A stretch of DNA of 6,154 nucleotides, from NCBI GenBank assembly GCA_910579435.1, contig CAJTVF010000090.1, positions 1 to 6,154 on the forward strand. The letters run 5' to 3'. The notes below the pieces were generated by a model. That model did no database searches and had not been told where the DNA came from. It was given only the letters and a program-made list of their open reading frames with translations. Positions 1 through 5,391 of the stretch are shown here, piece after piece (position 1 is the first letter of the stretch; every line of letters starts with the position of its first letter). The translations under genes were made by a program, and so were the position numbers. Origin of the DNA: an uncultured Oscillibacter sp. (GTDB lineage: Bacteria > Bacillota > Clostridia > Oscillospirales > Oscillospiraceae).

Positions 1-1
1 C

Positions 2-376
2 AAGGCCGACCTGACCAGGACGCTGGCGGGCTTCTTTGAAGTCTCCACCGATGCCCTGACCGTCCCTGACATAGATAGCGATATTGGCCTCATGCACACC
101 CTCTTTGCCCTGGAGGATATACGGGGGCTGACCATCGGGGAGATTGACGGCGAAATCTGTCTGCGGCTGGACAAATCCAAGGGTAGGACTTATCTCTCCA
201 TGCTTGAAATGTTCTCCAGGTGGGCCAATGAAGCCAAGAAGCTGGAAGCTGGGGAAATCACCAGGGAGGAGTACGACCATTGGCGTTACACATATCCCGC
301 AGTTGAGGCCCAGCGCACAAGGGATGAGCTTGACGCACTCCGGGCAAAGCGCAAGGCGGCGGAGACAGAGGAATAG
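2..376 (+). CDS. HTH (XRE-like) transcriptional regulator, C-terminal part; 5' end outside window
   Basis: The reading frame is open from the left edge, so the start and most of the DNA-binding domain are missing. The first visible residues (KADLTRTLAGFFEVSTDAL) look like the end of a Cro/C1-type helix-turn-helix domain, whose last helices usually read 'L..lA.fF.VS.d.L'. About 105 residues follow: a short hydrophobic middle region, then a charged helical tail with EITREEYDHWRYTYP and a Lys/Glu/Ala-rich end suited to a coiled coil. Family knowledge: small regulators with this kind of 'eYd.WRy.YP' tail are common in conjugative and integrative elements of Firmicutes; I recognise the style, not a named gene. 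It stops eight bases before a strong stem-loop and faces guaA convergently. An internal ATG at 92 is not the likely start, because the HTH-like residues continue upstream of it in frame. DNA target and function are unknown. Confidence 0.72.
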   Translation, partial: KADLTRTLAGFFEVSTDALTVPDIDSDIGLMHTLFALEDIRGLTIGEIDGEICLRLDKSKGRTYLSMLEMFSRWANEAKKLEAGEITREEYDHWRYTYPAVEAQRTRDELDALRAKRKAAETEE

Positions 377-383
377 ACAGCAA

Positions 384-419
384 AAAGCCCTTACCGACGT
401 TGCCATCGGTAAGGGCTTT
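384..419. terminator. Perfect 14-bp stem-loop, probable bidirectional terminator
   Basis: The arms AAAGCCCTTACCGA (384-397) and TCGGTAAGGGCTTT (406-419) are exact reverse complements around an 8-nt loop. The + strand tail is short (TTTC then TAAT). The - strand side gives five Ts (positions 386-382), so the hairpin may end transcripts from the HTH gene and also read-through from guaA, which ends about 170 bases away on the other strand. Confidence 0.85.
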
Positions 420-509
420 CTAATATGGATTTTGTCACCCACAAGCCGCAAAGGAACACTTTTCACCTGCAATCCACCGGGGATACAGAATGATACGGCC
501 TATGGGGAG

Positions 510-531
510 CGTTATCAAATCGTTATCAAAA
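510..531. repeat. Tandem 11-bp direct repeat CGTTATCAAAW (two copies)
   Basis: CGTTATCAAAT (510-520) is followed at once by CGTTATCAAAA (521-531); ten of eleven bases are identical. The 211-bp gap between the HTH gene and guaA has no credible gene. Tandem repeats of about 11 bp close to an attachment site are typical of arm-type binding sites for tyrosine integrases, and the 3' end of guaA is a known insertion site, so that role is possible. It is an inference from position only, since no integrase gene is in view. Confidence 0.5.
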
Positions 532-553
532 GAGGAGCGCAAAACCGTCTATT

Positions 554-568
554 CGTTGTGCCGCAACG
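554..568. repeat. Small inverted repeat CGTTG-N5-CAACG downstream of guaA
   Basis: Perfect 5-bp arms at 554-558 and 564-568 surround TGCCG. It lies 20 bases beyond the guaA stop on the - strand and has no following T-run, so it is a weak terminator candidate. It could equally be a protein binding site beside a putative attachment site. Confidence 0.3.
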
Positions 569-587
569 GGTTCAGGACTTCAAAAAC

Positions 588-606
588 TCATTCCCACTCG
601 ATGGTA
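588..606. other. Candidate attachment site at the guaA 3' end
   Basis: These bases encode the last codons of guaA (TIEWE and stop) on the - strand. The 3' end of guaA is an established integration point for genomic islands carrying tyrosine integrases. Here the neighbouring left side carries a mobile-element-type regulator and a tandem repeat, which fits one end of such an island. The second copy of the site would lie left of this window, so the call is unproven. Confidence 0.3.
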
Positions 607-1568
607 CCCACCGGCTTCGGCGTCAGGTCGTACAGCACCCGGCACACACCCGGCACCTCCGCCAGCACCCGGCCGGTGATAGCTTGCAGCACCGGCCAGG
701 GGATCTCCGGCACGGTGGCCGTCATGGCGTCCACGGTGTTGACCGCCCGGATGATCACCGGCCAGTCGAAGGCCCGCTTGCCGTCCCGCACGCCCGTGGA
801 GCGGAAGTCCGGCACCACGGTGAAGAACTGCCAGACCTTCTCCGCCAGGCCCGCCTTGGAAAACTCCTCCCGCAGGATCGCGTCGGACTCCCGCAGGGCC
901 GCCAGGCGGTCCCGGGTGATGGCCCCCAGGCACCGCACGCCCAGGCCCGGCCCCGGGAAGGGCTGGCGCTCCACCATGGAGACCGGCAGGCCCAGGGCCC
1001 GGCCCACAACCCGGACCTCGTCCTTGAACAGCAGCTTTACCGGTTCCACCAGCTCAAAATCCATGTCCTCCGGCAGGCCGCCCACGTTGTGGTGGGCTTT
1101 CACGCCGTCGCTCTCCAGGATGTCCGGATAAATGGTCCCCTGGGCCAGGAAGGAGATGCCCTCCAGCTTCCGGGCCTCCTCGTCAAAGACCTTGATGAAT
1201 TCGCCGCCGATAATCTTCCGCTTCCGCTCCGGCTCGTCCACCCCCGCCAGCAGGTCCAGAAAGCGGTCCGTGGCATCCACATAGATGAGATTGGCATCCA
1301 GCTGGTTTTTGAAGACCTCGATGACCTGCTCGCTTTCGCCCTTGCGCATCAGGCCGTGGTTCACGTGGACGCAGACCAGCTGCTTGCCGATGGCCTTGAT
1401 CAGCAGGGCGGCCACCACCGAGGAGTCCACGCCGCCGGAGAGGGCCAGCAGCACCTTCTTATCCCCCACCTGGGCCCGGACCTGGGCCACCTGCCCGGCG
1501 ATGAACGCCTCCGCCAGCTCCGGGGTGTTGATGCGCTTCATGTCCGCGGGACGGATGTTGTTGTTCAT
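588..1568 (-). CDS. guaA: GMP synthase, ATP-pyrophosphatase (synthetase) subunit without glutaminase domain
   Basis: This enzyme aminates XMP to GMP using ATP and ammonia, the last step of guanine nucleotide synthesis in the cytosol. The 326 residues match the C-terminal two thirds of ordinary bacterial GuaA. Visible parts are the PP-loop SGGVDSS (44-50), HGLMRKGES (71-79), the GVDEPERKRKIIG stretch (109-121), QGTIYPDILES (143-153), HHNVGGLP (159-166), the substrate-binding loop RQPFPGPGLGVR (201-212) and the C-terminal signature ending TIEWE. The usual N-terminal class I glutaminase domain of about 190 residues is absent. GGAGG at 1576-1580, seven bases before ATG, and a promoter 46-74 bases upstream of the ATG show that the short form is the native start, not a truncation. 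That layout resembles the split archaeal GuaAb. No room exists for a purine riboswitch in the roughly 40-nt leader. A separate glutaminase subunit elsewhere, or direct use of ammonia, is inferred. Confidence 0.95.
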   Translation of the reverse strand: MNNNIRPADMKRINTPELAEAFIAGQVAQVRAQVGDKKVLLALSGGVDSSVVAALLIKAIGKQLVCVHVNHGLMRKGESEQVIEVFKNQLDANLIYVDATDRFLDLLAGVDEPERKRKIIGGEFIKVFDEEARKLEGISFLAQGTIYPDILESDGVKAHHNVGGLPEDMDFELVEPVKLLFKDEVRVVGRALGLPVSMVERQPFPGPGLGVRCLGAITRDRLAALRESDAILREEFSKAGLAEKVWQFFTVVPDFRSTGVRDGKRAFDWPVIIRAVNTVDAMTATVPEIPWPVLQAITGRVLAEVPGVCRVLYDLTPKPVGTIEWE

Positions 1569-1575
1569 AGACTGT

Positions 1576-1580
1576 CCTCC
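1576..1580 (-). promoter_or_regulatory. Ribosome binding site of guaA
   Basis: GGAGG on the - strand lies seven bases upstream of the ATG at 1568. It fixes the start of the short GMP synthase and argues against a lost upstream glutaminase domain. Confidence 0.85.
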
Positions 1581-1613
1581 ATTGTAAAAATATGTCCGTT
1601 TCTTCCATCTGCT

Positions 1614-1642
1614 GTTATATCATATTTTTGGCCGAAAGGCAA
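1614..1642 (-). promoter_or_regulatory. Promoter of guaA (TTGCCT-17-TATAAC, extended -10)
   Basis: On the - strand, TTGCCT (1642-1637) and TATAAC (1619-1614) are separated by 17 bases, and the -10 box is preceded by TGA, giving an extended -10. Transcription should start near 1607 with a leader of about 40 nt. It lies downstream of the dpaL terminator, so guaA is probably transcribed on its own. Confidence 0.75.
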
Positions 1643-1676
1643 CAGGATTCCGTATCCCGGGAGACAGAGAACAAAC

Positions 1677-1705
1677 GGGAAGCCGGACCCTCCGGCCCGG
1701 CTCCC
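1677..1705 (-). terminator. Intrinsic terminator of dpaL
   Basis: On the - strand, GGGAGCCGG pairs with CCGGCTTCCC with one bulged T, around a 10-nt loop; an alternative inner stem GCCGGA-GGG-TCCGGC is also possible. It is followed by the T-rich GTTTGTTCTCTG. It starts 21 bases after the dpaL stop codon. Confidence 0.75.
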
Positions 1706-1726
1706 TATACATTATAATATATCCAT

Positions 1727-2941
1727 TCAGACTGTGGCAAACTCGCCGTCCCACAGCACCTTGCGGAACTTCAGAGGGTCGGTGTTGCCCTCGGTGGAGA
1801 ACATCAGCACCTGGCTGTAGCGGTCCAGGCCGATGGCCTCCCGCAGGTCCTTGTACTCGTCGGTCTCCATGAGGGCGGCAATCAGGCCCATGCCCACCGC
1901 GCCGCTCTCGCCGGAGATGACCACCGGGTCCCCCTTCACGGGCACGCCCAGCATCCGCATGCCCCGGGCGCTGACCCAGTCGGGGCAGGAGACGAAGACG
2001 GTGACGTGGTTGCGGAGAATGTCCCAGGAAATGGTGTTGGGCTCGCCGCAGGCCAGGCCCGCCATGATGGTTTTCAGGTCGCCGTCCACCACCCGGGGGC
2101 TGCCGTCCCCGGCCAGGGCGCCCTGGTACAGGCAGTCCGCCGCCTGGGCCTCCATGACGATGAACTTGGGAGGATCGTTGGGGAAGAGGTTGGTGAAATA
2201 GCCCACCACGGCCCCCGCCAGGCTGCCCACGCCCGCCTGGACAAAAACGTGGGTGGGGCGGTTCACGCCGATCTGGCGGAGCTGCTCGGCGGACTCCCCG
2301 GCCATGGTGCCGTAGCCCTGCATGATCCAGGAGGGAATTTCCTCATAGCCGTCCCAGGCGGTGTCCTGGACAATGACGCCGTGCTCCGTCTGGGCGGCCT
2401 CGGCGGCGGCCATGCGGACGCAGTCGTCGTAGTTGACCTCCTCAATGGTGACCTGGGCTCCCTCTTTGGCGATGTTGTCAAAGCGGGGCTGGCTGCTGCC
2501 CTTGGGCATGTGGACCACGGCCTTCTGGCCCAGCTTGTTGGCCGCCCAGGCCACGCCCCGGCCATGGTTGCCGTCGGTGGCGGTGAAGAAGGTGGCCTGG
2601 CCGAACTCCCGGCGGAACGCCTCGCTGGTCAGGTAGTCATAGGTCATCTCGGACACATCCCGGCCCATCTCCTTGGCGATGTACCGGCCCATGGCGAAGG
2701 AGCCGCCCAGCACCTTGAAGGCGTTGAGGCCGAAGCGGTGGGCCTCGTTCTTCACGTAGAGGCCCGCCAGGCCCAGATATTTGGCCATGCCGTCCAGCTC
2801 GGCCAGGGGGGTGATGGAGTACTGGGGGAAGCTGCTGTGGAAAAAGCGGGCTTTTGCCACGTTGGACAAGGACATGATGGGAAGCTGCTTGTCGTCGCTT
2901 TTGGGCATGCGGTTCAGGGTCCACTTGATCGCTTCTTTCAT
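1727..2941 (-). CDS. dpaL: 2,3-diaminopropionate ammonia-lyase
   Basis: This PLP enzyme (also named YgeX) breaks 2,3-diaminopropionate into pyruvate and two ammonia in the cytosol. The 404 residues match the family length of about 400. Visible features of a fold-type II PLP enzyme are the PLP lysine K76 in NAFKVLGGS, the family motif TDGNHGRGVAW (122-132) with D123 in the place of the second catalytic acid/base of the E. coli enzyme, a glycine-rich phosphate loop GVGSLAGAV (237-245) and SGESGAVG (343-350). The start has GGAGG at 2948-2952, six bases before ATG. It has its own promoter and terminator and is divergent from the hbd operon. In gut bacteria ygeX often sits with ygeY, ygeW, ssnA and ygfK in purine or urate degradation clusters; none of those genes is in this window. 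Pyruvate from the reaction could feed butyrate synthesis, which is an inference. Threonine dehydratase-like relatives are less likely because of the NAFKVLGGS and DGNHGRG motifs. Confidence 0.93.
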   Translation of the reverse strand: MKEAIKWTLNRMPKSDDKQLPIMSLSNVAKARFFHSSFPQYSITPLAELDGMAKYLGLAGLYVKNEAHRFGLNAFKVLGGSFAMGRYIAKEMGRDVSEMTYDYLTSEAFRREFGQATFFTATDGNHGRGVAWAANKLGQKAVVHMPKGSSQPRFDNIAKEGAQVTIEEVNYDDCVRMAAAEAAQTEHGVIVQDTAWDGYEEIPSWIMQGYGTMAGESAEQLRQIGVNRPTHVFVQAGVGSLAGAVVGYFTNLFPNDPPKFIVMEAQAADCLYQGALAGDGSPRVVDGDLKTIMAGLACGEPNTISWDILRNHVTVFVSCPDWVSARGMRMLGVPVKGDPVVISGESGAVGMGLIAALMETDEYKDLREAIGLDRYSQVLMFSTEGNTDPLKFRKVLWDGEFATV

Positions 2942-2960
2942 GGTGCGCCTCCAAAATAGA

Positions 2961-2979
2961 TTGTTCGTTGGACAAACAA
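2961..2979. promoter_or_regulatory. Operator-like dyad TTGTTCGT-N3-ACAAACAA in the dpaL leader
   Basis: The arms at 2961-2968 and 2972-2979 match as an inverted repeat at seven of eight positions. The site falls roughly +13 to +31 relative to the predicted dpaL transcription start and ends nine bases before its ribosome binding site. That place suits a repressor. The regulator cannot be named from the sequence. Confidence 0.5.
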
Positions 2980-2998
2980 ATTTTCAGGTGATGCTCCC

Positions 2999-3026
2999 AT
3001 GATAGCATAGAAAACAGAAAAAGCAA
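2999..3026 (-). promoter_or_regulatory. Promoter of dpaL (TTGCTT-16-TATCAT, extended -10)
   Basis: On the - strand, TTGCTT (3026-3021) and TATCAT (3004-2999) lie 16 bases apart, and TGC precedes the -10 box. Transcription should start near 2992, leaving a leader of about 50 nt that contains the dyad at 2961-2979. Confidence 0.65.
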
Positions 3027-3027
3027 G

Positions 3028-3064
3028 AGGGAATCTAAAAATTTTTTAGGGAAACTAAAAATTT
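3028..3064. repeat. Two 17-bp direct repeats (AGGGAAWCTAAAAATTT), 20-bp period, just upstream of the dpaL -35
   Basis: Copies at 3028-3044 and 3048-3064 share 16 of 17 bases and start exactly 20 bp apart, about two helical turns. The first copy begins two bases upstream of the dpaL -35 box. Within the block, CTAAAAATTTTTTAG (3035-3049) is also a perfect odd palindrome. Helically phased repeats touching the -35 box are the usual layout of an activator site; the A/T tracts could also bend DNA or act as an UP element. Confidence 0.55.
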
Positions 3065-3079
3065 GACAGAACCGTCAAA
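3062..3079. promoter_or_regulatory. Dyad TTTGAC-N6-GTCAAA between dpaL and hbd
   Basis: Perfect 6-bp arms (3062-3067 and 3074-3079) flank AGAACC. TTGACA within it resembles a -35 box, but no matching -10 box lies at the right distance in either direction, so a protein binding site is more likely. Confidence 0.4.
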
Positions 3080-3100
3080 GGAGCACGGGAATTTTCGGCG

Positions 3101-3116
3101 GGCAGGGGCCCTTGCC
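3101..3116. repeat. GC-rich dyad GGCAGGGGCCCTTGCC
   Basis: A 16-bp near-palindrome with one mismatched pair lies in the middle of the divergent region. It has no loop and no T-run, so it is not a terminator. The function, if any, is unknown. Between it and 3159 nothing else is recognisable. Confidence 0.25.
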
Positions 3117-3159
3117 TGGAGGGCGGCGTGGAATGGCAGGAAAAGGCGGAGATAAAAAA

Positions 3160-3177
3160 TTGTATAAATTTTAACGA
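3160..3177. promoter_or_regulatory. Rex-like operator (TTGTATA-N4-TTAACGA), copy A
   Basis: The clostridial redox regulator Rex binds TTGTTAA-N4-TTAACAA and represses butyrate operons when NADH/NAD is low. This site matches 11 of the 14 defined bases with the correct 4-base spacing, about 60 bp upstream of the hbd -10/-35 region. The match is imperfect, and AT-rich DNA yields such matches by chance, so this is a candidate only. Confidence 0.35.
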
Positions 3178-3234
3178 GTATTTTGTATGAATCGTAAAAA
3201 AGAAAAAAAGAGGCGGGCGGCGGTGAAATTGTAC

Positions 3235-3263
3235 TTGATAATTCGGTGGAAGAATCCTATAAT
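3235..3263 (+). promoter_or_regulatory. Promoter of hbd-bcd-etfB (TTGATA-17-TATAAT)
   Basis: TTGATA (3235-3240) and a perfect TATAAT (3258-3263) are spaced by 17 bases, a near-ideal vegetative sigma-factor promoter. A-rich tracts at 3195-3210 could act as an UP element. Transcription should start near 3270, giving a leader of about 98 nt before the hbd ATG. Confidence 0.85.
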
Positions 3264-3272
3264 AAAGATTGT

Positions 3273-3301
3273 GAGCAAATTAGCAATGTCGGGATTTGCT
3301 C
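3273..3301 (+). promoter_or_regulatory. 8-bp stem-loop at the 5' end of the hbd leader
   Basis: GAGCAAAT (3273-3280) pairs perfectly with ATTTGCTC (3294-3301) around a 13-nt loop, starting within a few bases of the predicted transcription start. It may stabilise the 5' end of the mRNA or, as DNA, be an operator. The following TCTTTG is too poor in T for a convincing attenuator. Confidence 0.45.
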
Positions 3302-3304
3302 TCT

Positions 3305-3323
3305 TTGTCCGAATTTGAACGAG
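3305..3323. repeat. Second copy of the Rex-like motif (TTGTCCGAATTTGAACGAG), copy B
   Basis: It shares 15 of 19 bases with 3160-3178 (common pattern TTGTnnnAATTTkAACGAG) and lies in the hbd leader, so the two copies bracket the promoter 145 bp apart. A looser third copy starts at 3183 (TTGTATGAATCGTAAA). The arrangement suggests one regulator bound on both sides of the promoter, but this is an inference. Confidence 0.35.
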
Positions 3324-3367
3324 GTAACAGAATCCACAATTTTACAAAATAACAGGAGGAACGATCA

Positions 3368-4204
3368 ATGAAGGTAGCTATTTTTGGCGCGGGCACGATG
3401 GGCAGCGGCATTGCTCAGGTCTTCGCGGCGAAGGGCCACACCGCTCTGATGTACGCCAGCAGCGTGGCGTCCGCCCAGAAGCACAAGGACAAGCTGGCCG
3501 CCTCTCTCCAGAAGCGGGTCGACAAGGGCCGGATGGAGCAGGCCGCCGCCGACGCCATCATGGCAAACGTGCTGGTGGAGGAGAAGTCCGCCTGCGCCGA
3601 CGCCGATCTGGTCATCGAGTGCGTCAAGGAAGACATGGCCACCAAGAAGGCCCTGCTCAGCGAGCTGGACGCCATGTGCAAGCCCGAGGCCGTTTTCGCC
3701 TCCAACACCTCCTCCCTGTCCATCACCGAGATGGCCAACGGCCTGAACCATCCCGTGATCGGCATGCACTTCTTCAACCCCGTTCCCAGCATGAAGCTGG
3801 TGGAGATCATCCGGGGCGCCAACACCACCCAGGAGACCTTCGACTTTATCTATAAGCTGTCCCAGGAGATCGGCAAGGATCCCGTGGAAGTGGCCGAGGC
3901 TCCCGGCTTCGTGGTCAACAAGATCCTGATTCCCATGATCAACGAGGCGGCGGGCCTGGTGGAGACCGGCGTCGCCTCTGTGGAGGACATCGACAAGGCC
4001 ATGCGCCTGGGCGCGAACCATCCCATGGGCCCCCTGGCTCTGGGCGATTTCATCGGCCTGGACGTGTGCCTGGCCATCATGGAGACCCTCTTCAACGAGA
4101 GCGGCGATCCCAAGTACCGTCCCGCCCTGCTGCTGAAGAAGATGGTCCGCGGCGGCCTGCTGGGCAAGAAGACCGGCAAGGGCTTCTACGATTATTCCAA
4201 GTAA
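3368..4204 (+). CDS. hbd: 3-hydroxybutyryl-CoA dehydrogenase
   Basis: This cytosolic enzyme reduces acetoacetyl-CoA to (S)-3-hydroxybutyryl-CoA in butyrate synthesis. The 278 residues match the family (about 280). The N-terminal Rossmann domain has GAGTMGSGIA (7-16); catalytic positions are the serine in NTSS (113-116), H134 in GMHFFNPV and N184 in GFVVNKIL; the C-terminal domain has ANHPMGPLALGD (216-227) and ends in GKGFYDYSK. AGGAGG at 3354-3359, eight bases before ATG, fixes the start. It is the first gene of the operon, 26 bp ahead of bcd, whereas the classical Clostridium order is crt-bcd-etfB-etfA-hbd; thiolase and crotonase genes are absent here. Oddity: the acidic residue that normally ends the second beta strand and holds the NAD ribose is replaced (LMYASS, 27-32), which may mean NADP use. 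Function is clear; cofactor is not. Confidence 0.96.
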   Translation: MKVAIFGAGTMGSGIAQVFAAKGHTALMYASSVASAQKHKDKLAASLQKRVDKGRMEQAAADAIMANVLVEEKSACADADLVIECVKEDMATKKALLSELDAMCKPEAVFASNTSSLSITEMANGLNHPVIGMHFFNPVPSMKLVEIIRGANTTQETFDFIYKLSQEIGKDPVEVAEAPGFVVNKILIPMINEAAGLVETGVASVEDIDKAMRLGANHPMGPLALGDFIGLDVCLAIMETLFNESGDPKYRPALLLKKMVRGGLLGKKTGKGFYDYSK

Positions 4205-4230
4205 AACCTGAGTAAAGGAGTATATAAGGT

Positions 4231-5373
4231 ATGGATTTTCATCTTTCCAATGAGCAGCTGATGCTCCGTAAGATGTACCGCGAGTTCGCCGAGAACGAGG
4301 TCAAGCCCCTGGCCGAGGAGATCGACGAGGAGGAGCGCTTCCCCATGGAGACCGTGGAGAAGATGGCCAAGCTGGGCATGATGGGCATTTACTTCCCCAA
4401 GGAGTACGGCGGCGCCGGCGGCGACGTTCTCTCCTACGCCATGTGCGTGGAGGAGCTGGCCAAGGTCTGCGGCACCACCGCCGTCATCGTCTCCGCCCAC
4501 ACCTCCCTGTGCTGCGCCCCCATCTTTGAGCACGGCACCGAGGAGCAGAAGAAGAAGTATCTGCCCGACCTGCTGAGCGGCAAGAAAATCGGCGCCTTCG
4601 GCCTCACCGAGCCCAACGCCGGCACCGACGCTTCCGGCCAGCAGACCATTGCCGTCCTGGAGGGCGACCACTATGTCCTCAACGGCTCCAAGTGCTTCAT
4701 CACCAACGGAAACGTGGCGGACACCTTTGTGGTTTTTGCCATGACCGACAAGTCCAAGGGCAACCACGGCATCTCCGCCTTCATTGTCGAGAAGAGCTTC
4801 CCTGGCTTCTCCACCGGCAAGCACGAGAAGAAAATGGGCATCCGCGGCTCCTCCACCTGCGATTTGATCTTTGAGGACTGCATCGTTCCCAAGGAGAACC
4901 TGCTGGGCAAAGAGGGCAAGGGCTTCAAGATCGCCATGCAGACCCTGGACGGCGGCCGTATCGGCATCGCGGCCCAGGCTCTGGGCCTGGGCGAGGGCGC
5001 AGTCAACGAGGCCGTGAAGTACACCCAGGAGCGCGTCCAGTTCGGCCGCCGCCTGAGCCAGTTCCAAAACACCCAGTTCCAGCTGGCCGACATGCACTGC
5101 CGCATGCAGGCCGCCCAGTACTTGGTCTACGCCGCCGCCTGCAAGAAGCAGCTCCATGAGGACTATTCCATGGACGCCTCCATGGCGAAGCTCTTCGCCG
5201 CCGAGGCTGCGTCCGACGTGACCCGCCGGGCCGTCCAGCTCTTCGGCGGTTACGGCTATACCCGCGAGTATCCCGTGGAGCGCATGATGCGCGACGCGAA
5301 GATCACCGAGATTTACGAGGGTACATCCGAAGTCCAGCGCATGGTCATTTCCAGCCGCCTGGGCGTGAAATAA
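4231..5373 (+). CDS. bcd: Butyryl-CoA dehydrogenase (short-chain acyl-CoA dehydrogenase)
   Basis: This FAD enzyme reduces crotonyl-CoA to butyryl-CoA. In anaerobes it forms a complex with EtfAB that couples this to ferredoxin reduction by NADH (flavin-based electron bifurcation). The 380 residues match the usual length. The first acyl-CoA dehydrogenase signature is LTEPNAGTDASG (125-136); the second is QLFGGYGYTREYPVERMMRD (336-355); the catalytic base is E363 in IYEGTSE; QFGRRLSQFQ (270-279) is the conserved FAD-binding stretch. AAGGAG at 4215-4220, ten bases before ATG, supports the start. It follows hbd by 26 bp and precedes etfB by 18 bp, so the three are co-transcribed. The adjacent bifurcating-type etfB supports a butyryl-CoA role over general fatty acid oxidation. 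Exact acyl chain preference cannot be read from the sequence. Confidence 0.96.
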   Translation: MDFHLSNEQLMLRKMYREFAENEVKPLAEEIDEEERFPMETVEKMAKLGMMGIYFPKEYGGAGGDVLSYAMCVEELAKVCGTTAVIVSAHTSLCCAPIFEHGTEEQKKKYLPDLLSGKKIGAFGLTEPNAGTDASGQQTIAVLEGDHYVLNGSKCFITNGNVADTFVVFAMTDKSKGNHGISAFIVEKSFPGFSTGKHEKKMGIRGSSTCDLIFEDCIVPKENLLGKEGKGFKIAMQTLDGGRIGIAAQALGLGEGAVNEAVKYTQERVQFGRRLSQFQNTQFQLADMHCRMQAAQYLVYAAACKKQLHEDYSMDASMAKLFAAEAASDVTRRAVQLFGGYGYTREYPVERMMRDAKITEIYEGTSEVQRMVISSRLGVK

Positions 5374-5391
5374 GATAGGAGGTAAACGGTC

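Noticed and set aside
490..1131. 213-residue + strand frame starting in the HTH-guaA gap
   Set aside because: Most of it is antisense to guaA and the composition is Arg/Ser-rich, typical of a shadow frame; no convincing ribosome binding site.
1569..1726. Purine riboswitch ahead of guaA
   Set aside because: The predicted leader is only about 40 nt, and the gap is filled by the dpaL terminator and the guaA promoter; no three-way junction pattern is visible.
144..1820. 558-residue open frame on the + strand over the HTH gene and guaA
   Set aside because: It crosses a terminator and the guaA and dpaL ends, has no ribosome binding site, and is antisense to conserved guaA.
2006..2959. 317-residue + strand frame opposite dpaL
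   Set aside because: It is antisense to a gene with intact catalytic motifs and resembles no known protein; a GC-skew shadow.
3063..3068. TTGACA as a -35 box for a further promoter
   Set aside because: No acceptable -10 box lies 16-18 bases downstream on the + strand, and the bases are better explained as part of the TTTGAC-N6-GTCAAA dyad.
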